Counted from the stretch's first letter, positions 34,281 to 42,943 are shown. The stretch: 64,000 nucleotides of DNA from Streptomyces sp. 1-11 (GCF_007176755.1 NZ_BJTV01000011.1:124001-188000), one strand, 5' to 3'. Notes: a model not told the origin generated them from the sequence alone. A program made the numbers and translations.

Positions 34281-35336
34281 CTAGCCGAGCCCGGCGCGCT
34301 CCAGTGCCTCGCTGCCGGCCCGCAGGGAGGCGATCCGCTCGTCGAGCGTGAAGCCGGCGGGGGCCAGCGAGAGGGTGGTGACGCCGGCGGCGGCGTAGGC
34401 CTTCATCCGGTCGGCGATGCGGTCCACCGAGCCCAGCAGCGTCGTCTTGTCGATCAGGTCCTGCGGGACCGCGGCCGCGGCGCCCTGCTTGTCGCCGGAC
34501 AGGTACTTCTCCTGGATCTCGGCGGCCTCCTGCTCGTATCCCATGCGCTGGGCGAGCCGGTTGTAGAAGTTCTGCTTCGCACTGCCCATGCCGCCGACGT
34601 ACAGCGCGGTGTAGGGCCGGAAGGTGTCGGCGAGCCGGGACACGTCCTTGTCGTCGCCGACGGCCAGCGGCAGGGTCGGGCAGATGTCGAACCCGTCGAG
34701 GGTCTTGCCGGCCTTCTCCCGTCCGGCGCGCAGGTGCGTGATCGTGGTGTCCTCGAGGTGGTCGGCGGACGGGAAGATCAGCAGGGCGCCGTCGGCGATC
34801 TCGCCGGTCTGCTCCAGGTTCTTCGGGCCGATGGCGGCGATGTACAGCGGGATGTGCTCGCGCTGCGGGTGCACGGTCAGCTTGATCGGCTTGCCCGGGC
34901 CGCCGGGCAGCGGCAGCGTCCAGTGCTCGCCCTCGAACGAGAGCCGTTCGCGGGTCATCGCCCTGCGCACGATCTCCACGTACTCGCGCGTACGGGAGAG
35001 CGGCTTGTCGAACCTGACGCCGTACCAGCCCTCGGAGACCTGCGGTCCGGAGACGCCGAGGCCGAGCCGGAAGCGGCCCTCGGACAGCGAGTCCAGGGTC
35101 GCCGCGGTCATCGCGGTCATGGCGGGCTGCCGGGCCGGGATCTGGAAGATCGCCGAGCCGACGTCGATGCGCTCGGTCTGGGCGGCGACCCAGCTGAGCA
35201 CCGTGGCCGCGTCCGAGCCGTACGCCTCGGCGGCCCAGCACACGGCGTAGCCCAGCCGCTCGGCCTCCTGCGCGACGGCCAGATTGTCCGCGTCCATCCC
35301 GGCACCCCAGTAGCCGAGGTTGATCCCGAGCTGCAT
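34281..35336 (-). CDS. LLM-class F420-dependent oxidoreductase
   Basis: This 351-aa luciferase-like barrel protein begins MQLGINLGYWGAG and has RFRLGLGVSGPQVSEGW and PIKLTVHPQREHIPLYIAAIGPKN, typical of actinobacterial F420-dependent oxidoreductases. ATG 35336 has AAGGGGA upstream. It is monocistronic and divergent from the aldo/keto reductase. Substrate is unknown. Confidence 0.9.
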   Translation of the reverse strand: MQLGINLGYWGAGMDADNLAVAQEAERLGYAVCWAAEAYGSDAATVLSWVAAQTERIDVGSAIFQIPARQPAMTAMTAATLDSLSEGRFRLGLGVSGPQVSEGWYGVRFDKPLSRTREYVEIVRRAMTRERLSFEGEHWTLPLPGGPGKPIKLTVHPQREHIPLYIAAIGPKNLEQTGEIADGALLIFPSADHLEDTTITHLRAGREKAGKTLDGFDICPTLPLAVGDDKDVSRLADTFRPYTALYVGGMGSAKQNFYNRLAQRMGYEQEAAEIQEKYLSGDKQGAAAAVPQDLIDKTTLLGSVDRIADRMKAYAAAGVTTLSLAPAGFTLDERIASLRAGSEALERAGLG

Positions 35337-35533
35337 GGCCGAATCCCCTTACCCATGAGTAACGTCCGTTGGCTGCGACCTTAGCGAGCCGGGGCCGTCC
35401 GCGCACAGCCCCCGCCCGCCGCGCGCCGCGGGCCCGAGCCGCGCGGCGGCCCGGGAATCCGGGCGCCCGCCGGGGCGGATCCGGTTGTCCACAGGCACCC
35501 ACGGGGCCAGTTCCGGCCAGTAATCTCGCGCTC

Positions 35534-36514
35534 ATGGAGCAGAGGCATCTCGGCCGTACCGGCCTGCGCGTGTCCCGGATCGGGCTCGGCACCCTCACCT
35601 GGGGCCGGGACACCGACGAGCACGACGCCGCGGACATGCTGAAGACGTTCTGGGAGGCGGGCGGCACCCTCGTCGACACCGCGGACGTGTACGCCGACGG
35701 TGAGGCTGAGTACCTGCTCGGGCGGCTCATGGACGGCCTGGTGCCGCGCCGGGACCTGGTGATCTCCACCAAGGCGGGCAGCGTCGCCGACCCGGACCGC
35801 CGCGTCGACGGCTCCCGCGGCCATCTGCTCGCCGCCCTCGACGCCTCCCTGGCCCGCCTCGGCACCGACCACGTCGACCTGTGGCAGATCCACGTCTACG
35901 ATCCCGGCACCCCGCTGGAGGAGACCCTCCAGGCCCTGGACCTGGCGGTGAGCAGCGGCCGGGCGCGGTACGTGGGCGTCGCCAACTTCTGCGGCTGGCA
36001 GCTCGCCAAGGCGGCCACCTGGCAGCTCGCGGCGCCGGGCCGGACCCGGCTGGCCGGCACGCAGCTCGAGTACTCGCTGCTCCAGCGCGGCGCCGAGCGC
36101 GAGGTGCTGCCCGCCGCGCTCGACCTGGGCATCGGCCTGCTGCCCTCCTCACCGCTGGGCCGCGGTGTGCTCACCGGGAAGTACCGGCACACCACCCCGG
36201 CGGACTCGCGCGGCGCCTCCGAGCATCTCGCGCCGTTCGTCGAGCCGTACCTCGACGACGCCGCCTCCCACATCGTGGACGCCGTGACGACGGCCGCGGA
36301 CGGGCTCGCGGTGACGCCGCTCCAGGTGGCGCTCGCCTGGGTCCGGGACCGGCCCGGGGTGGCCGCGCCGGTGGTCGGCGCGCGCAACGCCCAGCAGCTC
36401 ACGGCGGCACTGTCAGTGGAGGCGCTTAGTCTTCCTGACGAGATCTGCCGGGCGCTGGACGATGTGTCGGCGCCCGTGCACCGCTATCCCGATCACGACT
36501 GGAGCACGCTGTGA
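35534..36514 (+). CDS. Aldo/keto reductase
   Basis: This 326-aa NADPH-dependent reductase has the AKR catalytic set: D near residue 53 (TADVYADGEAE), Y in the same loop, K in ISTKAGS and H in QIHVYDP. The N-terminal RHLGRTGLRVSRIGLGT and the GVANFCGWQL segment are family signatures. ATG 35534 lacks a strong ribosome site. The stop codon overlaps the next gene's GTG (GTGA), so the two are translationally coupled. Confidence 0.92.
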   Translation: MEQRHLGRTGLRVSRIGLGTLTWGRDTDEHDAADMLKTFWEAGGTLVDTADVYADGEAEYLLGRLMDGLVPRRDLVISTKAGSVADPDRRVDGSRGHLLAALDASLARLGTDHVDLWQIHVYDPGTPLEETLQALDLAVSSGRARYVGVANFCGWQLAKAATWQLAAPGRTRLAGTQLEYSLLQRGAEREVLPAALDLGIGLLPSSPLGRGVLTGKYRHTTPADSRGASEHLAPFVEPYLDDAASHIVDAVTTAADGLAVTPLQVALAWVRDRPGVAAPVVGARNAQQLTAALSVEALSLPDEICRALDDVSAPVHRYPDHDWSTL

Positions 36515-38841
36515 GCACGGAGCCGGAGACCACGGAGGGCACCGGGCCGAAGGACCCGGACACCCCGGAGAGCCCGGACACGACGCGAACCCCGGAACGG
36601 GGCACGGCGGCCGACGACGGCCCGACAGACCCGGAGCCCGCCGGGGGCGTGGGGGCGGATATCACCGGGGGCATGGGGGCCGAGCCCGACAGGGGCACGG
36701 GCGCCGAGCCCACGCCGGACGCGAGTGCCGAGCCCGCCGGAGACGCGAGTGCCCAGCCCGCCGGGGACGCGGAGGCGGAGCCCGCCGGAGACGCGAGTGC
36801 CCAGCCCGCCGGGGACGCGAGTGCGTCCGAGTTGTCCGAGGCGGCGGCCGAGCTGGCCGCGCAGCGGGTGGAGCGGGAGCGGATCGAGCGGCGCAAGGCC
36901 GAGCGGACGGCGCCCATCGCCAGCGGCACCAAGCTGAGCGGCAAGGCGGCCGACCTGCTCGCCGCGGTCCGGGCCGTGGAAGGCGGCGCGCAGCCGGCCG
37001 CCACGGTCTTCGCCGAGCCCGCGCCGGCTCCGCGCCGGCCCGCTCCCGAGCCGGTGCGGCGGCCGCAGCCCGTCCCGGCCGCGGCGCCCGCCGCCCCCGC
37101 TCCCGCGCCCGGGACCGTCGAGGCGGTGCGGCGGGTGCTCGCCGAGGGCGGGGCGCCCGAGGCCCTGGCCGCCCAGGTGGCCGCGGGACTCGGCGAGGGC
37201 GCCGACGACGTGCTGCGCGAGGACCCCTGGCAGTTGCTGCGGATCGGCGGGGTGCGCCCGGAGCAGGCCGACGGGTTCGCGCGGGCGCTGCTGGGCGCGG
37301 AGTGCCGTCCGGACGACGAGCGGCGGGGCCGCGCGGTGACCGTGTGGCTGCTGGAGCAGGCGGCGCTGGCCGGGCACACCGCGCTGGAACTGCCGGCGCT
37401 CACCGCGGCCCTGGCGCAGCGCGGCGTGCCGGACCCGGACGCGGCGGTGCAGAGCACGGTCGCCGAGGCGGAGGCGCTGGTCTTCCAGGACGCCCTTGAG
37501 GAGCCGGGCGCCCCGGGCCCGCAGGAGGAGGACGGCGAGGAGGAGGAGCGCCCGGTCCGGGTCCTCGCCGGTCTGGAGCGGTACGCGCTCGCCGAGGAGA
37601 GCCTCGCCGACGGCCTGGCCCGGCTGGTCAACTCGCTGCCCAAGGAGGCCGCCGGGCCCTGGCAGGCGGTCGTCGCCGAGGCGGCGTCCGGCGCGGCGGC
37701 CGAGCTGGCCCGTGCGGTCGGCGGGCACGCCCTGGTGCTGCACACCGGCGGCGAGGCGGCCCGCGCCGAACCGGCCGCGTTGCTCGGCGCGGCCCGGGCC
37801 GCGGGGCTGCGGGCCTTCGCCATCTGCCACACCCCGGGCGGCCGCCGGCGCCTGGCCGCCCTGCTCGGCGGTCCGGAAGGCGCCCCGGCCGTCGGCACGG
37901 TCGCCGGTGTGCTCTCCGGGGCCGAGGGGCCCGGCCGGGACGCGGAGGGCGCGCTCGACCTGGATCTCCTGATCGTGCTGGACGCGCCGCAACTCGACGT
38001 GGAGAGCGGCGCGATGCTGGTGGAGTCGCTGCCCGACGGGGCCAGGCTGGTGCTCAGCGGCGACCCCGCGGTGCTGTGGTCGGCGGGGCCCGGCCGGGTC
38101 TTCGCCGATCTGCTGGCCGCCCGCGCCTGCCCGCAGGTCGCCTCCCGCGTGCCCGACCCGGGCCCGCTGGGCGAGCTGGTCTCGGGCGTCGGGGCCGGCG
38201 AGCTGAACCAGGTGGCGGCGCCGGGCAAGGAGGTCGTCATCGTTCCGGTGCGCGACGCGGGCGAGGCCGTGCACCGGACGGTGCAACTGGTCGCCGACTC
38301 GGTGCCGCGGGCGATCGGGGTGCCGTCCGAGGAGACGGTGGTGATCACCCCGGGCCACGGCGGCGCCGCCGGCACCCGGGTGCTGAACACCGCGCTGAAG
38401 GAACGCCTCAACCCCGGTCCGGGCCGTTTCGGCGGCTTCGACCCCGGCGACCGGGTCGCCTACTCCCCCGCCCCGGGCCGTACGGTGCCGGGCCGGGTGG
38501 TGGGCGCGGATGCCGGCGGGCTGCGTCTGGAGTGCGCGGGCGAGACCGTCGTCGTGCCCCGGGAGCGGGTGGAGCAGTCGGTGCGGCACGGCTGGGCGCT
38601 GACCGCCCACCAGGCGGTAGGCGGCCGCTGGCCGGCCGCGGTGGCGGTGCTGCCCGGGGACGCCGCGCAGATGCTCACCAGACCGTGGGTGTACACGGCC
38701 TTCAGCCGGGCCGAGCGCCATCTGTCGGTGGTGCACGGTGTGGAGCAGGCGCTGCCGAGGGCCGTCGCGGAGGTCCCCGCCAAGCCCCGCACGACCCGTC
38801 TGCAGACGCTGCTGCGCTCCCAGGTCCCGGCGGCGGGCTGA
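36511..38841 (+). CDS. Degenerate RecD2-like protein with helix-hairpin-helix domain
   Basis: This 776-aa protein begins with about 110 acidic, repetitive residues (EPAGDASAQPAGD units). Residues about 200-265 resemble the RecD2 HhH region (DPWQLLRIGGVRPEQADGFARALL). The helicase core then aligns by landmark but is damaged. The Walker A position reads LHTGGEAARAEP (about 407-418, no GKT), Walker B reads LIVLDAPQLD (about 485, DE lost), and GDPAVLWSAGPG stands where RecD2 has GD-x-QLPSVGPG. The C-terminal domain keeps WALTAHQAVGG and YTAFSRAER (about 693 and 728), matching the RecD2 TvHKSQG and YTaiTRA motifs. ATP hydrolysis is unlikely. Its role is unknown; it could be structural or DNA-binding. 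It is coupled to the aldo/keto reductase by a GTGA overlap. Confidence 0.75.
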   Translation: MSTEPETTEGTGPKDPDTPESPDTTRTPERGTAADDGPTDPEPAGGVGADITGGMGAEPDRGTGAEPTPDASAEPAGDASAQPAGDAEAEPAGDASAQPAGDASASELSEAAAELAAQRVERERIERRKAERTAPIASGTKLSGKAADLLAAVRAVEGGAQPAATVFAEPAPAPRRPAPEPVRRPQPVPAAAPAAPAPAPGTVEAVRRVLAEGGAPEALAAQVAAGLGEGADDVLREDPWQLLRIGGVRPEQADGFARALLGAECRPDDERRGRAVTVWLLEQAALAGHTALELPALTAALAQRGVPDPDAAVQSTVAEAEALVFQDALEEPGAPGPQEEDGEEEERPVRVLAGLERYALAEESLADGLARLVNSLPKEAAGPWQAVVAEAASGAAAELARAVGGHALVLHTGGEAARAEPAALLGAARAAGLRAFAICHTPGGRRRLAALLGGPEGAPAVGTVAGVLSGAEGPGRDAEGALDLDLLIVLDAPQLDVESGAMLVESLPDGARLVLSGDPAVLWSAGPGRVFADLLAARACPQVASRVPDPGPLGELVSGVGAGELNQVAAPGKEVVIVPVRDAGEAVHRTVQLVADSVPRAIGVPSEETVVITPGHGGAAGTRVLNTALKERLNPGPGRFGGFDPGDRVAYSPAPGRTVPGRVVGADAGGLRLECAGETVVVPRERVEQSVRHGWALTAHQAVGGRWPAAVAVLPGDAAQMLTRPWVYTAFSRAERHLSVVHGVEQALPRAVAEVPAKPRTTRLQTLLRSQVPAAG

Positions 38842-38872
38842 CCCGCCGGGCGCGGCGGGCGCCCGGCGGAAG

Positions 38873-38914
38873 CCGGCGGTGCCGTGCGGGCCGTGGGCCC
38901 TGCGGCACCGCCGG
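38873..38914. terminator. Bidirectional hairpin after the RecD2-like gene
   Basis: A 12-bp stem CCGGCGGTGCCG / CGGCACCGCCGG with further inner GC pairing lies between two convergent genes. Confidence 0.7.
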
Positions 38915-38919
38915 GCGGG

Positions 38920-39657
38920 TCACCGCTCGGCGTCCAGCGGCTCCAGATCGTCGCCGTCCAGCTCGTCGTCGCCGTCCAGTTCGTCGTCCGCGTCCAGTTC
39001 GTCGAGGGCGTCCTCGTCGATCCCGTCGTCCTCGTGGTCCGCGTCCTCGTCCTCGTCGAACACCGCGCTGACGTCGAACCGGCACAGCACCCGCTCCGGA
39101 TCGACCTCGTCGAACGGGGCCTCCAGCCACTCACCGGGTTCGGCCGGCTCGTCGGCGGCGGTGACCCAGAGCGTGGAGTCGCCCTCCTCCAGGCCGAACT
39201 CCTTGTGCCGGGAGGCGATCTCGTCCGGTTCGAACTCGCCGAAGAGGACGCCGAGCGCCCGGGGGACGGTGGCGGCGTCGTCGTTCAGGCCCTCGACGCC
39301 CTCGTACTCCGCCGCCTCGACCCGCTGGGCCTGGGCCAGCAGCCGCTGGGGCTCCGCCACGGAGTAGTCGCGGCGGATCAGCACGCTGACGGCGCTCGGT
39401 TCCCCGGGGCCGGCGTAGGGCGGCAGTGAGTCCTCCGCACCGGGGATCTCGAAGGGGGTCACCTCGTCGTAGCGGTCGTAGAGCAGTTCGTCGTACGTCT
39501 CGGCGGCCGCGGCCAGCTCGTTGAAGGCCTCGTAGACGGCCTGGTCGTCCTCCCCTGTCCGGCGTTCTACCGCAGCCAGGTGACGGTCGAGCGCGGTCTT
39601 GACCGCCTCGACGGCGGCGCGTACCTCGGCAGCGGTGGGCTGCGCAGCATCAGACAT
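38920..39657 (-). CDS. Conserved acidic protein of unknown function
   Basis: This 245-aa soluble protein has no domain I can name. Its N-terminal half is helical (AAVEAVKTALDRHLAAVERRTGEDDQ). The middle holds a beta-rich stretch (SAVSVLIRRDYSV). The last 40 residues are almost all Asp/Glu/Leu in short repeats (DELDADDELDGDDELDGDD). ATG 39657 gives MSDAAQPTAAEV. It is divergent from the DUF5703 gene with only 47 nt between starts. Confidence 0.75.
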   Translation of the reverse strand: MSDAAQPTAAEVRAAVEAVKTALDRHLAAVERRTGEDDQAVYEAFNELAAAAETYDELLYDRYDEVTPFEIPGAEDSLPPYAGPGEPSAVSVLIRRDYSVAEPQRLLAQAQRVEAAEYEGVEGLNDDAATVPRALGVLFGEFEPDEIASRHKEFGLEEGDSTLWVTAADEPAEPGEWLEAPFDEVDPERVLCRFDVSAVFDEDEDADHEDDGIDEDALDELDADDELDGDDELDGDDLEPLDAER

Positions 39658-39704
39658 AGTGCAGACGCTATCCGTACCGGGCACCAGCCCGCACAATAGA
39701 TGCG

Positions 39705-39893
39705 ATGCCGGAATACGAATTTGTCGACGTGTACGTGCCTCGCGGGGTGTCCCGCAAGGAGGCGACGCGTCTGCTGACGGACCATGCCGAGTACGGACAC
39801 TGGGAGTTGGACCGACTGAGCCTGATGCGCGACGGCAGCCGCAGGGTGCGGTTGCGCCGACGGATCATCCGCCAGGTGCGGGCCACGTGGTGA
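39705..39893 (+). CDS. DUF5703 family small protein
   Basis: This 62-aa basic protein begins MPEYEFVDVYVPRGVSRKEA and ends RRRIIRQVRATW, the layout of the short actinobacterial DUF5703 family. Function is unknown. A long hairpin follows at once. Confidence 0.85.
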   Translation: MPEYEFVDVYVPRGVSRKEATRLLTDHAEYGHWELDRLSLMRDGSRRVRLRRRIIRQVRATW

Positions 39894-39912
39894 GGCGGGA
39901 CCCGTGAACGAC

Positions 39913-39948
39913 GGAGCGGGCCCCGCCATGGACGGCGGGGCCCGCTCC
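39913..39948. terminator. Bidirectional terminator between the DUF5703 gene and chpC
   Basis: A perfect 15-bp stem GGAGCGGGCCCCGCC / GGCGGGGCCCGCTCC with a 6-nt loop. Confidence 0.85.
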
Positions 39949-39980
39949 GGTTCCCGGGGCCGGACTGCGACGCCGGCCGC

Positions 39981-40781
39981 CTAGGCGGAGGCCCGGGCCT
40001 TGCGGTACAGCACGGCGCCGGCGAGCAGCGCGCCCGCGCCGGCCGGCAGGGCGAGCCCGAGCGGCACCTCGCTTCCCGTGTGGGCGAGCTGACCGCCGCC
40101 CACGGACCGCGCCGAGTCGCCGCCCTGCGCCCTGACCTGGGTTGAGCCGTGCGGAGTCCGGCCGCTGTCGGCGGGCGGCGTGGCGGGCTTACCCGGGTGG
40201 CCGGGAGTCCCGGGCTTACCCGGGTGGCCCGGGGTGCGGGGCGTGCCGGGGTGGCCCGGCTCACCGGGATGGCCGGGGTGGCCCGGCTCGCACGGGTGCC
40301 CGGGGGTGCCGGGCGGGTTGTGGTGCCCATGATGCCCGTGGTGCCCGTGGTGCGCGCCGCCGTTGGCGCAGTCGTTGCCCTGGGCGGCGTTGCCGGCGCC
40401 CACGACGTCCACGCTGTTGCCGCACACGTTCACCGGGACGTCGACCGGTACCTGGACGGTGTTGCCGGAGCCGACGCCGGGCGAGCCGTGGGTGCGGCCG
40501 CTCGCGTGGGAGCCGCCGTGACCGCCCGAGCCGCTGCCGCCGTGGTTCGCGCAGGCGTTGCCCGCGGCGGGATCGAGGAGCCCGACGACGTTCACGGTGT
40601 TGCCGCAGACGTTCACCGGGACGTGCACCGGAGCCTGCACGGTGTTGCCGGACAGCACACCGGGCGACCCGGTGGCGGAGCCGGCCGCGCCGGCGTCGGC
40701 GTGCGCGTAGCCGCTCGCGGCGGCGATCACACCGGTGGCCGCGGCCATGGTCATCAGACCCTTGCGGGTGCTTTGTCGCAT
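39981..40781 (-). CDS. chpC: Long chaplin ChpC (sortase-anchored)
   Basis: This 266-aa cell-surface protein coats aerial hyphae. It has a signal peptide (residues 1-29), two chaplin amyloid domains (about 38-80 and 98-140, with Cys59/77 and Cys120/138), a His/Gly stretch and a Gly-His-Pro-rich spacer (about 142-205). A sorting signal LAHTG (232-236), a hydrophobic helix and RKARASA complete it. Sortase would link it to peptidoglycan. The order chpC-chpH matches SCO1674-SCO1675. An extra cysteine (Cys164, GHPCEPG) sits in the spacer. ATG 40781 is chosen for the signal peptide; frame upstream of it is not coding. Confidence 0.93.
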   Translation of the reverse strand: MRQSTRKGLMTMAAATGVIAAASGYAHADAGAAGSATGSPGVLSGNTVQAPVHVPVNVCGNTVNVVGLLDPAAGNACANHGGSGSGGHGGSHASGRTHGSPGVGSGNTVQVPVDVPVNVCGNSVDVVGAGNAAQGNDCANGGAHHGHHGHHGHHNPPGTPGHPCEPGHPGHPGEPGHPGTPRTPGHPGKPGTPGHPGKPATPPADSGRTPHGSTQVRAQGGDSARSVGGGQLAHTGSEVPLGLALPAGAGALLAGAVLYRKARASA

Positions 40782-40852
40782 GACGGAATTCCCCCCTGCC
40801 TTCGTATGTCTGTGAACCGTCCGCGCCATGGGAAAAGCGCGGAGGAAGACCG

Positions 40853-40891
40853 GTCGGCCCCGGAGCGCGTGACGCGCGTTCCGGGGCCGAC
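40853..40891 (-). terminator. chpH terminator
   Basis: GTCGGCCCCGGA pairs with TCCGGGGCCGAC, and GCGCG-type pairing continues inward. It lies between chpH and chpC, so chpC probably has its own promoter close by (within 40782-40924). Confidence 0.75.
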
Positions 40892-40924
40892 GGTTCGTAA
40901 AAGACGCCCCTCGAGGAGCCGGCG

Positions 40925-41158
40925 TCAGTCGTTGACGCAGGCGTTGCCGAAGGTGGGGTTCAGGAGCCCGATCACGTCGACCGTGTCGCCGCAGACGTTC
41001 ACCGGAACATGCACGGGCACCTGGATGACGTTGCCGGAAACGACGCCCGGCGAGTGCGCGGCGGCACCCTGGGCACCCGAGTCGGCGACGGCGAGGCCCG
41101 CCCCCGCGAGAACCAGACCACCGGTGGCGGCCGCGGCAGCGACGACCTTCTTGATCAT
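40925..41158 (-). CDS. chpH: Short chaplin ChpH
   Basis: This 77-aa secreted hydrophobic protein self-assembles into amyloid on spores and aerial hyphae. A signal peptide (residues 1-25 or so, ending AVA) is followed by one chaplin domain with Cys56 and Cys74 and the VNVCGDTVDVIGLLNPTFGN core. ATG 41158 has a strong AGGAGG site. In Streptomyces chaplin genes are developmentally controlled through the sigma factor BldN; I cannot identify its promoter with certainty here. Confidence 0.95.
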   Translation of the reverse strand: MIKKVVAAAAATGGLVLAGAGLAVADSGAQGAAAHSPGVVSGNVIQVPVHVPVNVCGDTVDVIGLLNPTFGNACVND

Positions 41159-41180
41159 TATTCCTCCTAGTAGGCAATGC

Positions 41181-41199
41181 GATTCCAAGGTGCGGAATC
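41181..41199. promoter_or_regulatory. Inverted repeat in the chpH leader
   Basis: GATTCC-AAGGTGC-GGAATC has perfect 6-bp arms and lies 23-41 nt before the chpH start, just upstream of its ribosome site. It could be an operator or a leader hairpin. The surrounding 41159-41304 is unusually AT-rich for this genome and holds no gene. Confidence 0.4.
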
Positions 41200-41304
41200 A
41201 CATCACCTGTAACGAGGGGGAATTAATGGGGCTACGAGCTTATCGTCGCATTCACTCTTCTCAGTCGATCTCGCACAGTCGCCCGAATACCTCGGCTCAG
41301 GACG

Positions 41305-42630
41305 TCACGACGCGTCGATGAAGCGGTCGAGCACCCGCACCCCGAACTTCAGGCCGTCCACCGGAACCCGCTCGTCGACGCCGTGGAACATGCCGGCGAA
41401 GTCCAGCTCCGGCGGCAGCTTCAGCGGCGCGAAGCCGAAGCCGCGGATGCCGAGGTCGTCGAAGGACTTGGCGTCGGTGCCGCCGGAGAGCATGTAGGGG
41501 ATCGCCTTGGCGGTCGGGTCCTCGGCGAGCAGCGCGGACTGCATGGCCTCGACCAGCGCGCCGTCGAAGGTGGTCTCGACCGCCTTGTCGGAGTGCACGT
41601 CCTCGCGGCGGACGTTCGGGCCGAGGAGCCGGTCGAGGTCGCCGAGGAACTCCTCCTCGTACCCCGGCAGGAACCGTCCGTCGATGTGCGCGGTGGCCTC
41701 GCCGGGGATGACGTTGACCTTGTAGCCGGCGCCGAGCTGGGTGGGGTTGGCGGTGTTGCTGAGGGTCGCGCCGATGAGCTTGGCGATGCCGCCGAGCTTG
41801 GCGAGGGTGGCCTCCATGTCCTCCGGGTCCAGCTCGGTGCCGAGCGCGTCGCCCAGCTCGTCCAGGAAGGCCCGGGTGGTCTTGGTGACCCGGACCGGGA
41901 ACCGGTGCCGGCCGACCCGGGCGACCGCCTCGGACAGCTCGGTGATGGCGTTGTCCCGGTGGATCATCGACCCGTGCCCGGCGGTGCCGGCCACGGTCAG
42001 CTTCATCCAGTGCATGCCCTTCTCGGCCGTCTGGATCAGGTAGAGCCGCCGCTGGTCGTTCACCGTGAACGAGAAGCCGCCCACCTCGCTGATCGCCTCG
42101 GCCACGCCCTCGAACAGGCCGGGGTGGTGGTCGACCAGGTGGCGCGCGCCGTACGTGCCGCCCGCCTCCTCGTCGGCGAGGAAGGCGACCACGATGTCGC
42201 GCGGGGGCCGGCGGCCGCTCCGGAGCCGGTCGCGCACGACCGCGAGGGTCATCGCGTCCATGTCCTTCATGTCGACGGCCCCGCGCCCCCACACGCACCC
42301 GTCGGCGACCTCGCCGGAGAACGGGTCGTGGGTCCAGTCCTGGGCGTTGGCCGGCACGACGTCGAGGTGGCCGTGGATGAGCAGCGCGGGCCGGGAGGGG
42401 TCCTCGCCCTCGATGCGGGCCACGGTGGAGGCGCGGCCGGGGTGGGACTCGAAGATCTCCGGCTCCAGCCCGACCTCGGCGAGCTTCTCGGCCACGTACT
42501 CGGCGGCCGCCCGCTCGCCGGGCCCGGAGTGGTCGCCGTAGTTGCTGGTGTCGAACCGGATCAGCTCGCGGCAGAGGTCCACGACCTCGTCCTCGCCGGT
42601 GACGCCCCTGGTCGTGTCCGTCTCGCTCAC
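41305..42630 (-). CDS. M20 family zinc peptidase/deacylase
   Basis: This 441-aa cytoplasmic metallohydrolase of the ArgE/DapE/CPG2 type has first zinc motif LLIHGHLDVVP (H-x-D), the bridging D in GRGAVDMKDM, the general base in LADEEAGG and a C-terminal metal histidine in GMFHGVDER. The dimerisation insert (GTAGHGS) is in place. GTG 42630 follows GGGAGG. Exact substrate unknown; an N-acyl amino acid or dipeptide is likely. Confidence 0.92.
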   Translation of the reverse strand: MSETDTTRGVTGEDEVVDLCRELIRFDTSNYGDHSGPGERAAAEYVAEKLAEVGLEPEIFESHPGRASTVARIEGEDPSRPALLIHGHLDVVPANAQDWTHDPFSGEVADGCVWGRGAVDMKDMDAMTLAVVRDRLRSGRRPPRDIVVAFLADEEAGGTYGARHLVDHHPGLFEGVAEAISEVGGFSFTVNDQRRLYLIQTAEKGMHWMKLTVAGTAGHGSMIHRDNAITELSEAVARVGRHRFPVRVTKTTRAFLDELGDALGTELDPEDMEATLAKLGGIAKLIGATLSNTANPTQLGAGYKVNVIPGEATAHIDGRFLPGYEEEFLGDLDRLLGPNVRREDVHSDKAVETTFDGALVEAMQSALLAEDPTAKAIPYMLSGGTDAKSFDDLGIRGFGFAPLKLPPELDFAGMFHGVDERVPVDGLKFGVRVLDRFIDAS

Positions 42631-42829
42631 GCTGATTCCTCCCACTGTCCATGCTGGTGGTCCCGTCCATCCTCTCCCCGGTCCCGCCCCGCGCCCAAGA
42701 CCGGGCCCGGCCCGTCACGCGCCGTTCACGCCGGGCGGGCCGGGGGGACGGGGTGTGATCGGCCACCCCGGAAAGCCTGGTAGTGTTTCCTTCGTCGCCG
42801 CGGGGAAATCCCCGCACGACAGACACCTT

Positions 42830-42917
42830 GTCCGGGTGGCGGAATGGCAGACGCGCTAGCTTGAGGTGCTAGTGCCCTTTATCGGGCGTGGGGGTTCAAG
42901 TCCCCCCTCGGACACCA
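42830..42917 (+). tRNA. tRNA-Leu (anticodon GAG)
   Basis: The 88-nt gene folds with acceptor GTCCGGG / CTCGGAC (one G-T pair), D-arm starting TGGCGGAATGG, anticodon stem CTAGC/GCTAG with loop TTGAGGT, and a long variable arm (GTGCCCTTTATCGGGC). The T-arm is GGGGG TTCAAGT CCCCC. Anticodon GAG reads the CTC codon. The long variable arm confirms leucine class II structure. The 3' CCA is encoded. Confidence 0.95.
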
Positions 42918-42920
42918 GTG

Positions 42921-42943
42921 AGGCCCCTGCTCGGCAGGGGCCT
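42921..42943 (+). terminator. tRNA-Leu terminator
   Basis: AGGCCCCTGC pairs with GCAGGGGCCT over a TCG loop and is followed by a short T-rich run, directly after the tRNA. Confidence 0.85.

Noticed and set aside
36511..38841. Pseudogene call for the RecD2-like gene
   Set aside because: The frame is intact over 776 codons with normal codon usage and a coupled start. Loss of motifs does not mean the gene is dead.
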